From positions 1 through 30,538 of the forward strand of contig CABQEV010000025.1 of assembly GCA_902463265.1 (NCBI GenBank): DNA of 30,538 nt. The letters run 5' to 3'. Made by a program: the position numbers and the translations under genes. The stretch is from UMGS1889 sp900556055. Its GTDB lineage: Bacteria > Bacillota > Clostridia > Oscillospirales > Ruminococcaceae. Of this stretch, positions 15,155 to 23,090 are shown in pieces (within the stretch, counting starts at the first letter, position 1; every line of letters begins with the position of its first letter). A model generated the notes under the pieces. The model worked only from the letters and a program-made list of their open reading frames with translations, was not told the DNA's origin and did no database searches.

Positions 15155-17122
15155 TGAAGCGCAGATGCTGTCGAGATATTCGTCAACAGCAGCCACAAGC
15201 TTTGCTCTTGCTTCTTCGGGGGTAACGTCCTTTATCATAGCACCCGCCATTGTCTGGTGTCCGCCGCCGCCGAGTTTTTCCATGATTATCTGAACATTCA
15301 GCGCACCATATGAACGTGCGGAATAGTTCGCCGCACCGCCCTGCATATATATTGTGAATGACGCACTTACGCCCTGAATGGACAGCATCTCATCCGCAGC
15401 CTGTGCGGCGATTATGCGTATATCCCTGCATTCGTCCGATGTCACGGCGATAGCACAGCCCTTGTATATCTCGGAATTTGCGATAAGCTCGGCACGCTTC
15501 TTGTACACCTCTGCGGAATTGGAAAACAGCTTCTTTACCGCAACGGTATCGGCACCCAGCTTTCTGAGGAACGCCGCCGCCTCAAACGTGCGCACGCCTG
15601 TACGCATGATAAAATTCTTAGTATCGAGTGCGATGCCCGAAAGCATTGCGTCCGCATAGTAGGAGGACAGCTTCTCGATACCGCTGAAATACTGGATAAG
15701 CTCAGCGACCATTTCCGAAGCGGACGATGCATACGGCTCATGATGGAATATCACCGCATTATCAACGTAATTAACGACCTTTCTGTGATGGTCGATAACA
15801 ACGACCTGCTTTGCCTTTTCGTAAAGCTCAGTGCTTTCGAGAATGTCCTTGTTCTGCGTATCCACAATGATAAGCAGTGATTTATCGGTTATCTCCTCAC
15901 ACGCCTGCGCAGGAGTGATGAATATCTCATCCTCAATATTTTCCTCAAGGCGCTCTATTATCGGAACAGCAAGGCACTTCTGCCTGTCAACGACAAATCT
16001 GACGTATTTATCCATCATTTTTATCGCACCGACAAGACCCGCTCCCGCTCCGAGGCTATCAAGATCGCCGAAGCGATGTCCCATGATATAGACCTTTTCA
16101 CTCTGCTCGATAAGCTCATAAAGCGCCGTGGAAATGATCCTCGTCTTGACCTTTGTCTGCTTTTCAACGCCCTTTGAAACGCCGCCGAAGAATTCAAACG
16201 TTCCGTCAGGATTCTTGATAGCGACCTGATCTCCGCCGCGTCCGAGTGACATATCAAGTGCCTGTTTAGCGAGCTTTTCCGATTCCGTGATGGAATCCGC
16301 ACCGCGTCCGACACCTATTGAAAGAGTGACCGTCATTCTGTCTCCGACTGCGATCTCTCTTGCCTTGTCAAGTATCTTGAAGCGCTCCGTGCAGAGCTTT
16401 TCGAGATACTGCTGCTCGACGACCGCAACAAATTTATCATTTGAGGTCTTGCGGACGATGCCGCCGCATTCCTCGGAAAATGTCTCCATGATCTTGTCGA
16501 TGTGGATATTGATATGCGCCTTTTCCGACTCTTTTATATCATTGAAAAGATCGTCATAGTTATCGACCATTATCACAAGAACAACGGGGCGTTTTGCCTC
16601 TATCTGTCTTTTCAGATCGAGATAGCTTCTGATATTTTCAAAGTAAATAAGCGTCAGATCGGAATTTTCCTTTGTCGTCGTGACAGCGCTTATGCGGTAA
16701 TCTCCCGATATATAATCGACCGACTGACCGTGCGCTTCTATCGCCTTGTGTATGTCGATATTCACGAGCCGCTCAACGTCCATTCCGAAAGCATCATGTG
16801 CATAAATATGCTCATTGAACGCAATATTGTACCAGATTATCTTGCCCTCCGAGTCGATTATGACCGCAGGCGCAGGGAACTTGTAAAGAGAATCCCTCTC
16901 GGTAAGATTTATCTGCGACTTCATTTCCGTAACGAACTTGTGCAGGTTTTTCTCCGACTCGATGAACAGCACGAGATATGCGGCGGAAACGCACGCCGTG
17001 ACCCCGAGGCAGACCCAGAATCTTATCTCGCTGACATTCACAACATTAAACGCCGAATACAGCGATGCCAGCACAAGAAGCATGGAAACAAGCTTGAACA
17101 GCGTCCACTTTTTTCCTTTCAT
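15152..17122 (-). CDS. gdpP: Cyclic-di-AMP phosphodiesterase GdpP
   Basis: A 656-residue membrane enzyme that hydrolyses c-di-AMP, controlling potassium and cell-wall physiology. Order: two TM helices (about 11-29 and 34-54), a PAS-like domain (about 75-165), a degenerate GGDEF domain (about 175-305, without an intact GGDEF motif), then DHH-DHHA1. Catalytic residues: H349, D353 and D355 in HRFGDLDSLG, D421, and D444-H445-H446. The DHHA1 GGGGH motif is at 618-622. Starts 10 nt after rnj. Its stop codon is provided by repeat copy C, and the C-terminal residues look close to natural length. Confidence 0.94.
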   Translation of the reverse strand: MKGKKWTLFKLVSMLLVLASLYSAFNVVNVSEIRFWVCLGVTACVSAAYLVLFIESEKNLHKFVTEMKSQINLTERDSLYKFPAPAVIIDSEGKIIWYNIAFNEHIYAHDAFGMDVERLVNIDIHKAIEAHGQSVDYISGDYRISAVTTTKENSDLTLIYFENIRSYLDLKRQIEAKRPVVLVIMVDNYDDLFNDIKESEKAHINIHIDKIMETFSEECGGIVRKTSNDKFVAVVEQQYLEKLCTERFKILDKAREIAVGDRMTVTLSIGVGRGADSITESEKLAKQALDMSLGRGGDQVAIKNPDGTFEFFGGVSKGVEKQTKVKTRIISTALYELIEQSEKVYIMGHRFGDLDSLGAGAGLVGAIKMMDKYVRFVVDRQKCLAVPIIERLEENIEDEIFITPAQACEEITDKSLLIIVDTQNKDILESTELYEKAKQVVVIDHHRKVVNYVDNAVIFHHEPYASSASEMVAELIQYFSGIEKLSSYYADAMLSGIALDTKNFIMRTGVRTFEAAAFLRKLGADTVAVKKLFSNSAEVYKKRAELIANSEIYKGCAIAVTSDECRDIRIIAAQAADEMLSIQGVSASFTIYMQGGAANYSARSYGALNVQIIMEKLGGGGHQTMAGAMIKDVTPEEARAKLVAAVDEYLDSICAS

Positions 17123-17132
17123 ATCCTTTTCC

Positions 17133-19358
17133 TCAGATCTCCATTATGATCGGCAGTATCATAGGATCACGCTTTGTTTTCATATAGATATATTCCGAAA
17201 GCTCATCCTTCAGCCTGCTCTTGATGGTATTCCATTCACGCATATTTCTGTTCATGCAGTCCTGGAGCGCCGATGTGAGCACCTTTCTTGCACCGTCCAT
17301 AAGCTCCTCTGATTCACGCACATACACAAATCCTCTGGAAACTATGTCGGGACCTGCAAGGATAGTTCCGCTTTCGCTTTCGATAGTTGCAACAACTATG
17401 ATAAGTCCGTCCTCAGCAAGATGCTTTCTGTCCCTCAGAACGATGGATCCGACATCTCCGACACCGAGTCCGTCAACGAGAATTCGTCCGGCGGGAACCT
17501 GTCCCGTTATCCTCATATCTGTTCCGTCAGTCTCGATAACATCGCCTATCTTTCCGATGATAACGTTATCCTTGGGGATACCTATATCGAGAGCAAGCTG
17601 TGCATGCTTCTTGAGATGCTTATATTCACCGTGAACGGGAATGAAATACTTAGGCTTGGTCAGCGCAAGCATGAGCTTCAGCTCGTCCTGGCACGCATGA
17701 CCTGAAACATGCACCTCATACATTGCCTCATAAACGACCTCTGCGCCCGCTCTCATAAGCTCGTTGACTACCTTTGTAACAAGCTTTTCGTTTCCGGGGA
17801 TAGGCGTTGCGGAAATGATTATGAAATCCTGCGGTGTGATAGTCACCTTTTTATGCTCGTTCATAGCCATTCTCGTAAGTGCGGACATAGGCTCGCCCTG
17901 GCTTCCCGTTGTGATAAGAACTATCTTCTCGGCTGGATATCTGTTCATGCTCTCTATGTCGATGATGATACCATCGGGAACGGAAAGATAGCCAAGCTCG
18001 ATAGCCGTGCTGATAACATTGACCATGCTTCGTCCGAATACTGCGACCTTTCTGTCATAGCGCACAGCCATGTTGCAGATCTGCTGTATCCTGTGGATAT
18101 TCGATGCAAATGTCGCAATGATTATTCTCTTGCCCTCAGCCTTGTCAAACAGCTTTTCAAAGGAGCTTCCGACTGTTCTTTCGCTCTGGGTATAGCCTTT
18201 TCTCTCGGCATTCGTGGAATCAGCCATCAGTGCGAGAACGCCTCTGCTTCCAAGCTCGCCGAATCTCGCCAGATCAATTATTCCGCCCTCTATCGGCGTA
18301 TAATCCACCTTGAAATCTCCCGTATGAACGAGAACGCCCGCAGGTGTGTGTACAGCAAGAGCTACCGCATCGGGGATAGAATGATTTACTCTGATAAATT
18401 CAACTGCCATGCAGCCCATTCTGACCGTCTGTCTCGGCATAACGACATTCAGCTTTGCGCTTGCAAGAAGGTTATGCTCCCTGAGCTTTCCCTCGATAAG
18501 TCCGATAGTCAGACGTGTCGCATAAACGGGGATATTCATCTTTTTCAGGAGATATGCAAGTCCGCCGATATGGTCCTCATGACCGTGAGTGATAACTATT
18601 CCTCTGATCTTGTCTGCGATCTGCTCAGCATATGTGAAATCGGGAATGATAACATCTACGCCGGGAGCGTCGCTGTCGGGGAATGCAAGTCCGCAGTCAA
18701 TGATAAACGCATCGTTTGAATATTCAATGATCGTCATATTCTTGCCGATCTCATTGAGTCCGCCGAGGGGGATTATCTTCAGCGGGCTGCGCTTTACGGA
18801 GCGGTGATTGCTCGATACCGACGGGAAAAGCACCGCCTGACTGTCATTGGTCATAGGATGCGGAGTGTTGCGCATATTTGCCTCGGCAACAGCCTCTGCG
18901 TATGTTTTCTTCTGTGTCTGACGTCTTGGACGGTTGAATTTCTGCTCGTATGCGATATTTCTTTCAGGAAGTATTTTCTGTTCGGGTGCATAGCTTTTCT
19001 GCTCAAAAGGCTTCTGCTCTGCCGCAGGTCTCTGCTCATAAACAGGCTTCTGTACGGGTGCCTGCTCATAGTTTCTGTGTGTGTTCTTATTGTAATAGCG
19101 GTTGTTTTTGTATTCATACGGCTTGCGTTCCTGATCGCCGGTGTTCTGCTTCTGACTGTAAATTCCCGGGGAACGGTATCTGTTCTGACTGCCGTAGGAT
19201 CTGTTTCTGTTTTCGTATTTATTCGGCTTCGGCGATATTTTTTCAGTAAATGTGCTTATATCGGGCTGAATATTTTTGTTTTCTGTCTCCGGCTGCTTAT
19301 TTTTCGGCGCAATTCTCTCTCCGAATTCGTTTAATCCATCAAATTGATTTTTTTCCAC
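17133..19358 (-). CDS. rnj: Ribonuclease J with a long disordered N-terminal extension
   Basis: A 741-residue RNase J (beta-lactamase/beta-CASP exo- and endoribonuclease of mRNA decay). The catalytic core begins at about residue 192 (LKIIPLGGLNEIGKN) and has the zinc motif HGHEDH (258-263); ~550 residues is the usual total length. The first ~190 residues are low-complexity, rich in Q, N, K, R, Y and E with repeated EQKP-like words, and probably disordered. The GTG start is preceded by GTGAGG with 7-nt spacing. First gene of the long operon. The extension may bind RNA or other degradosome proteins; that is inference. Confidence 0.93.
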   Translation of the reverse strand: MEKNQFDGLNEFGERIAPKNKQPETENKNIQPDISTFTEKISPKPNKYENRNRSYGSQNRYRSPGIYSQKQNTGDQERKPYEYKNNRYYNKNTHRNYEQAPVQKPVYEQRPAAEQKPFEQKSYAPEQKILPERNIAYEQKFNRPRRQTQKKTYAEAVAEANMRNTPHPMTNDSQAVLFPSVSSNHRSVKRSPLKIIPLGGLNEIGKNMTIIEYSNDAFIIDCGLAFPDSDAPGVDVIIPDFTYAEQIADKIRGIVITHGHEDHIGGLAYLLKKMNIPVYATRLTIGLIEGKLREHNLLASAKLNVVMPRQTVRMGCMAVEFIRVNHSIPDAVALAVHTPAGVLVHTGDFKVDYTPIEGGIIDLARFGELGSRGVLALMADSTNAERKGYTQSERTVGSSFEKLFDKAEGKRIIIATFASNIHRIQQICNMAVRYDRKVAVFGRSMVNVISTAIELGYLSVPDGIIIDIESMNRYPAEKIVLITTGSQGEPMSALTRMAMNEHKKVTITPQDFIIISATPIPGNEKLVTKVVNELMRAGAEVVYEAMYEVHVSGHACQDELKLMLALTKPKYFIPVHGEYKHLKKHAQLALDIGIPKDNVIIGKIGDVIETDGTDMRITGQVPAGRILVDGLGVGDVGSIVLRDRKHLAEDGLIIVVATIESESGTILAGPDIVSRGFVYVRESEELMDGARKVLTSALQDCMNRNMREWNTIKSRLKDELSEYIYMKTKRDPMILPIIMEI

Positions 19359-19731
19359 AAGATTACCTCACTTAAATATTAGTACTGATTCATAAAAACT
19401 GACGGCGCAAAAATTCTGTTTTCGTAATGTAACTACAATAACACATTTCCGTTTCAATAAAGGGGATTATTTTTTCCCGATCACATATAAAGATCCGTTC
19501 AGCCGTCACAAATAAATAATTCCGCAGATAAAAATGCATTCCCGTCAGAACAGAATAAACGGGATTATCCGTTATCCGAAAAGCTTCGGATCATTTTTTG
19601 CATATATCCGTGCGGACAAAATACCGTCTCCCGACCGGTATGTAAAAATATGCCGACAAATGTCATAAAACCGGCAGTTTACTCATTATATCGTCAAATT
19701 AAAACCGCAGAAAACCGAACACAAAAACTTA
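19359..19731 (-). promoter_or_regulatory. Long untranslated leader of the rnj operon
   Basis: About 370 nt lie between the predicted transcription start and the rnj start codon, with no credible gene in them. Several hairpins are possible: TGCCG/CGGCA followed by TATTTTT (about 19645-19675), ATCCGAA/TTCGGAT (19574-19591) and CCCG/CGGG around 19540-19563. I recognise no known riboswitch class. Confidence 0.5.
19574..19598 (+). terminator. Hairpin with T run on the + strand
   Basis: ATCCGAA-aagc-TTCGGAT followed by CATTTTTT. On the + strand this has the form of an intrinsic terminator although no + strand gene precedes it. It could end an antisense or small RNA opposite the rnj leader, or be simply part of the leader structure. 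Confidence 0.4.
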
Positions 19732-19737
19732 TAGCTT

Positions 19738-19766
19738 ATTATATCCCATTTTACCCTTATTGTCAA
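19738..19766 (-). promoter_or_regulatory. Consensus promoter of the rnj-ftsH operon
   Basis: On the - strand a perfect TTGACA (19761-19766), a 17-nt spacer and a perfect TATAAT (19738-19743). No operator-like dyad overlaps it. Confidence 0.85.
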
Positions 19767-19801
19767 GTATCGTTATAACAATTTATACCATACAAAAACA
19801 A

Positions 19802-19836
19802 GCGTTTTTGTGATAAGAGTGCATAGCGAAAAACGC
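19802..19836 (-). terminator. Unassigned hairpin between divergent promoters
   Basis: GCGTTTTT (19802-19809) pairs with AAAAACGC (19829-19836). On the - strand it is followed by TTGTTTTTG. No gene uses it visibly. Confidence 0.35.
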
Positions 19837-19916
19837 CGTACCTATGTGTTTTTAAATTATAATGGATCACATATATGAATTTATTGTTAATCAAATGGTA
19901 ACTTTCATATTTTCTA

Positions 19917-19945
19917 TTGACAAACGACTTGTCATACGCTATAAT
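19917..19945 (+). promoter_or_regulatory. Promoter of the tRNA-Lys gene
   Basis: A perfect TTGACA (19917-19922), 17 nt and a perfect TATAAT (19940-19945), 20 nt before the mature tRNA 5' end. Confidence 0.88.
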
Positions 19946-19965
19946 AAATATCGTTGAATTGATAT

Positions 19966-20041
19966 GCACCATTAGCTCAGTTGGTAGAGCAACTGACTCT
20001 TAATCAGTGGGTCCTGGGTTCGAGCCCCCGATGGTGCACCA
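19966..20041 (+). tRNA. tRNA-Lys(CTT)
   Basis: The 76-nt cloverleaf is complete: acceptor GCACCAT/ATGGTGC, anticodon stem ACTGA/TCAGT with loop CTCTTAA (anticodon CTT), T-loop GGTTCGAGCC, and an encoded CCA. Identical in sequence to the copy at 30362-30437. Confidence 0.97.
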
Positions 20042-20044
20042 GTG

Positions 20045-20080
20045 ATCCGTCCCGAACCATCGGGACGGATTTTCTTTTTC
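20045..20080 (+). terminator. Terminator after tRNA-Lys
   Basis: ATCCGTCCCGA pairs perfectly with TCGGGACGGAT, followed by a T-rich tail. It is close in sequence to the terminator at 176-218. Confidence 0.9.
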
Positions 20081-20098
20081 TTTTTTTAAATAAAATGC

Positions 20099-20175
20099 CG
20101 AGGTGTGGCTCAGTTTGGTAGAGCGCTTCGTTCGGGACGAAGAGGCCGTGGGTTCGAATCCCGTCACCTCGACCA
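20099..20175 (+). tRNA. tRNA-Pro(CGG)
   Basis: A 77-nt cloverleaf: acceptor CGAGGTG/CACCTCG, anticodon stem CTTCG/CGAAG with loop TTCGGGA (anticodon CGG), T-arm GGTTCGAATCC and encoded CCA. It lies at the edge of a prophage island, a usual place for integration, but no second copy of its 3' end is seen in the window. Confidence 0.96.
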
Positions 20176-20180
20176 GATAA

Positions 20181-20225
20181 AAAAGCCTGCAAACCGCTTA
20201 GATGCGTGGTTTGCAGGCTTTTTAC
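20181..20225 (+). terminator. Terminator after tRNA-Pro
   Basis: AAGCCTGCAAACC pairs perfectly with GGTTTGCAGGCTT, flanked by A before and T after, so it can act on both strands. Confidence 0.9.
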
Positions 20226-20315
20226 TTTTGCTGTTGAGCAGCATAACATTTTGATTTTTGAGGGTATTTTGGGGGTATTTTTTGCGGAGTATGGGTGTAA
20301 AGATGGGAGAAAAAT

Positions 20316-20450
20316 CAAGGTAACGACCGCTTCGCCGTTACGCATTCTGATCCAAGCATCGCCGTTATTGTCGGTTTTGATATATGCTATTTCTTCAAGG
20401 TTTATAAGCATAGGTTTGTTCTTTGCGTCAGGCACTTTGATAAAATTCAT
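20316..20450 (-). pseudogene. Truncated small phage gene at the island edge
   Basis: An ATG at 20450 with AAAGGAGT upstream begins a frame reading MNFIKVPDAKNKPMLINLE, then EEIAYIKTD and IRMRNGEAVV, which looks like a small beta-rich protein family. After about 45 residues the sequence changes into an AT-rich stretch. The frame stays open by chance through the tRNA-Pro terminator and antisense to both tRNAs until 20004. I therefore read only the first part as a gene remnant and the rest as chance. Its leader closely resembles that of the next gene. Confidence 0.5.
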
Positions 20451-20464
20451 TGTGGTTACTCCTT

Positions 20465-20725
20465 TCATTCAATGCACTTGTTCGCTTCTTTGACATAAGC
20501 GTCCATGTACAGCTGCTGCTTATCGCCGTTGTAAGTGAATTCAAAATACGTCGTATCTCCCGCAACATTCGTGCTTACAAGAGCTTTGTAATTCTGCAAG
20601 ACTTTGCAGCTCCACACCGTAAACACATCAGCCTCGGTTATTTGCTTCACTCTGTTTGCGTTGAAATACTTCACGGCTTCATTGTGAGTGATGTTTTCAA
20701 ATTCTTTCATTCCTGTGATTGTCAT
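20465..20725 (-). CDS. DUF6275 family phage protein
   Basis: An 86-residue protein containing HNEAVKYFNANRVKQ, DVFTVWSCKVLQNYKALVS and YFEFTYNGDKQQLYMDAYVK, which I recognise as a small phage-associated family (DUF6275), function unknown. AAAGGAGT lies 6 nt before the start. The next frame (20450) begins after 14 nt with a nearly identical ribosome-site leader. It is probably left from the structural region of a siphophage-type prophage. Confidence 0.7.
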   Translation of the reverse strand: MTITGMKEFENITHNEAVKYFNANRVKQITEADVFTVWSCKVLQNYKALVSTNVAGDTTYFEFTYNGDKQQLYMDAYVKEANKCIE

Positions 20726-20814
20726 GTGGCTACTCCTTTCATCTGGTCATAAAAATAGCGCATTGGCAAGGACATAATTGTCCTCACCAACACGCTTGCG
20801 TATATTCGTGCATA

Positions 20815-20842
20815 GAAAAACCGCCTTGTTTAAGGGCGGTCA
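20815..20842 (-). terminator. Terminator of the yjcQ gene
   Basis: ACCGCC/GGCGGT stem overlapping the yjcQ stop codon, with TTTTT on the - strand. Confidence 0.7.
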
Positions 20843-21154
20843 AGATATTATTTCCGCAACACCTTTGAGAAGGTTTGCAGCCTTTTTCATCATAGAGTTT
20901 TCGGACAAATATTCAAGTCCTTTTATTGTGATTTCGGGTCGATCTGATTTCACGATGGAACCGCCCCTTATATACTGCTTTACATAAACACCGCTGATAT
21001 ACCCTTCATTCTGCATTTCAACGAGAAGTTTATCCCTGCGCTCTTTTGTTATTCCAAGTGCTTCGGGAGAAATGAGCCCGCTGTCAAACTCCTCATAGTC
21101 CATTGACTGTTCAAGGGCTTTGAGTATCTTGTAAATGACGGTGAAATTGTTCAA
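20840..21154 (-). CDS. YjcQ-family phage protein
   Basis: A 104-residue protein beginning MNNFTVIYKILKALEQSMD, then a winged-helix-like segment with ISPEALGITKERRDKLLVEMQ and a GYISGV and ITIKGLEYLSENSMM C-terminal part. This agrees with the YjcQ family found in Bacillus and many Clostridia prophages; its role is unknown. GAAAGGAAGTGG gives the ribosome site. It follows the 55-residue gene by about 35 nt. Confidence 0.78.
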   Translation of the reverse strand: MNNFTVIYKILKALEQSMDYEEFDSGLISPEALGITKERRDKLLVEMQNEGYISGVYVKQYIRGGSIVKSDRPEITIKGLEYLSENSMMKKAANLLKGVAEIIS

Positions 21155-21177
21155 AATACCACTTCCTTTCGGGTATA

Positions 21178-21215
21178 AACTAACCGCCTTTATTTTTCAA
21201 AGCGGTTAGTTTGTA
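21178..21215 (+). terminator. Hairpin between the 55-residue gene and yjcQ
   Basis: AACTAACCGC pairs perfectly with GCGGTTAGTT. The T run follows on the + strand (TTTGTATTTTTTC). The stop codon of the small gene lies in the loop. Strand of action is uncertain. Confidence 0.45.
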
Positions 21216-21357
21216 TTTTTTCTTCTTTTTGCTGTTCAAGAAAATGCTTATAACTTTCCTGCGCTTCCTTTGGGGCATCATCATTTACCACACGGACAAG
21301 GCCTTCGTAATGATACCATTCTTTTTTGGAACACCAAAAATAATCATATTTTCTCAT
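21190..21357 (-). CDS. Small 55-residue protein overlapping the metallopeptidase gene
   Basis: A 55-residue frame beginning MRKYDYFWCSKKEWYHYEG and ending in a Gln/Glu/Lys-rich helix. It starts inside the last codons of the upstream gene (14-nt overlap, different frame), typical of translational coupling. Its aromatic-rich first half and conserved-looking start make it a credible gene although short. Downstream position is where an immunity gene would sit if the upstream gene is a toxin, but it may equally be an ordinary small phage protein. No homologue can be named. Confidence 0.6.
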   Translation of the reverse strand: MRKYDYFWCSKKEWYHYEGLVRVVNDDAPKEAQESYKHFLEQQKEEKIQTNRFEK

Positions 21358-22972
21358 TGTTCATCGCCTCTTTCAAAAGTTTGACAAATTCTTTGGAGAA
21401 GTCATTTGAATTTGTTGACTTTGATTTACTGAGCACTTCGGGTGTGATTTCTTTCAGCTTAACATTTCTTGACTGCCTTTCATAAGGCACAAATATCGAA
21501 TACTCGGATACATCATTGTATAAATAATCTAACAAATCTGTCCGTGAAATATTCTCTTTAAACATATTATAATACGCCTTATGGGCGATGTCAAGTCCCT
21601 TTTCACCGTATTTTGCAGAAATTATATGCCCCATTTCGTGAACAGCAATTCCTGTAAAATCAGTAGCAGCAAGCTGCCGATCTGAATTAAGATTTAGATT
21701 TGTAATAGCAGCATTTCGCATAGCTTTGTTGTTAAAGCGTATGGTGTTGTTTATTGTTTCAGCAAAATCATCATCAGCCATATTTGCAAATTCCAATGTA
21801 ATTTTATGGGTGATATTATATTCGGTTTTTACACTGCTTATGGTGTCTATCTGACGTTTAAGCATTTCAATATCGCCGTCAAAAGTCTGCGGCTGGTACA
21901 GTTTTATGCCGCGTTCTTTTGCATACGCTGATATTTCATCAAGTTCAGCTTTTGAGTGCGTTTGGGGAACAGTTTTGCTCCAGTCATTTGAATAAGTAGA
22001 AGCCATTTTTCCGCCATTATCGTAACCCGAAACACCGATCTCAACAGCATGACCGCCCGAACCGCCGGGAAGAACAGGCTTAGCCGAGCTCTGATCCGCA
22101 GCACCCTTGCCCGAACTCCTCTCAACCCTAAGCCTGTCCTCCCGTGTCCTCAGCCCATGCTCATCGGAGTAAGCATTATACGCCTTCTTGGACTGCCTCA
22201 GATCAGCCCTCGCAGCCTTCAAAGCCTCAGCATCGCCCGTTTCTTCAAGCATCATGCATTCCCGCTTCTTCTTGCGGATATCACGCTCCATGGCTCTCTG
22301 CGTCTGGAATTCCTTGTACCTCTTCGCATTCTCGGTTTCGTCATACGGGAAATACGTCTGAAAATTTACCCCGTCAACAAACGGATATTTCTGATGCCGA
22401 CAGTTTATCCCGAACAACCCGTCAGGCTGACCGTAAGACGTGCTTGATAACGGCTCGTATCGTATCTCCCGACCGTTTCCGTCATGCGCAATGCCGCTTT
22501 GATTGCTCCTGCTGAATATCTTCCCCTGATCGTGTGCGCACTTAGGACGTGCCCCCATATGTGACGATACCTCGATCAGATCAACACCGTACCTGTCGCA
22601 TACAGCGTCCTGAGCCGCATTCGCCGTGTTCGATACAGTCGTCCGAATATCCATGTTTATGTAAGCTTCGGGCGACCATTCCCGCCCAGCCTTATCCACA
22701 AACGCAGGAATTCCCTTGTCCGCAAACTCCCTGATGCAGCTGCTCACAGCCTTCTGCCGAGCCGTCTCCTCATCGCATAATATCTTGCCCGTGTTGAGCA
22801 TGTTGACCATGCTCTCAGTGCCTCTCACAAGACCGCCCGAACGCTTGACCCTGCGCCACTTCGGACGCCCCTCGAATATATCCGACCACTTTTCGAGCTC
22901 CTCGTAAAAAGCGGTAAGCTCGGGGATCTTTATATCGGGAAACGCCTCTCCCGCAAGTTTATATATCATCAT
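21344..22972 (-). CDS. Phage minor capsid protein with C-terminal metallopeptidase-like domain
   Basis: A 542-residue protein. Residues ~105-210 match phage minor capsid protein 2 (MuF-like), with RYGVDLIEVSSHMGARPKC and LFGINCRHQKYPF. A charged linker and Gly-rich hinge (about 285-310) follow. The C-terminal ~230 residues include VHEMGH (HExxH zinc motif, about 445-450) and a downstream NDVSEYS that could give a third ligand. The first ~70 residues (FEGRPKWRRVKRSGGLV and MLNTGKILCDEETA) look instead like the start of a portal/minor capsid 1 protein, so a deletion seems to have fused two genes in frame. MuF-type toxins carry variable C-terminal domains; that role here is inference. Start ATG 22972 has GGGAG upstream. 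Confidence 0.72.
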   Translation of the reverse strand: MMIYKLAGEAFPDIKIPELTAFYEELEKWSDIFEGRPKWRRVKRSGGLVRGTESMVNMLNTGKILCDEETARQKAVSSCIREFADKGIPAFVDKAGREWSPEAYINMDIRTTVSNTANAAQDAVCDRYGVDLIEVSSHMGARPKCAHDQGKIFSRSNQSGIAHDGNGREIRYEPLSSTSYGQPDGLFGINCRHQKYPFVDGVNFQTYFPYDETENAKRYKEFQTQRAMERDIRKKKRECMMLEETGDAEALKAARADLRQSKKAYNAYSDEHGLRTREDRLRVERSSGKGAADQSSAKPVLPGGSGGHAVEIGVSGYDNGGKMASTYSNDWSKTVPQTHSKAELDEISAYAKERGIKLYQPQTFDGDIEMLKRQIDTISSVKTEYNITHKITLEFANMADDDFAETINNTIRFNNKAMRNAAITNLNLNSDRQLAATDFTGIAVHEMGHIISAKYGEKGLDIAHKAYYNMFKENISRTDLLDYLYNDVSEYSIFVPYERQSRNVKLKEITPEVLSKSKSTNSNDFSKEFVKLLKEAMNNEKI

Positions 22973-23001
22973 TTTCACTCCCTATCCCGAAAAATGGGTA
23001 T

Positions 23002-23030
23002 AAAAAAACCGCCTGATCTCTCAGACGGTT
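23002..23030 (-). terminator. Terminator upstream of the phage capsid gene
   Basis: On the - strand AACCGTCTGA-gaga-TCAGGCGGTT (one wobble) followed by TTTTTTT. It separates the bceAB tail and phage fragment from the capsid gene, which therefore lacks an obvious promoter of its own. Confidence 0.8.
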
Positions 23031-23090
23031 AACAAGCGGACGGATTTGCACCGCCCATTCACATAATTGTGTGTGTTTCTCTCAACACTT

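Noticed and set aside
17709..18719. A 336-codon + strand open frame
   Set aside because: Antisense to the rnj catalytic core; no domain seen and the rnj frame is certain.
19359..19731. Riboswitch in the rnj leader
   Set aside because: No known riboswitch consensus could be recognised; only unassigned hairpins are claimed.
20004..20315. Continuation of the 20450 frame through the tRNA terminator and antisense to both tRNAs
   Set aside because: The sequence is non-coding structured DNA (terminators and tRNAs), so the open frame there is by chance.
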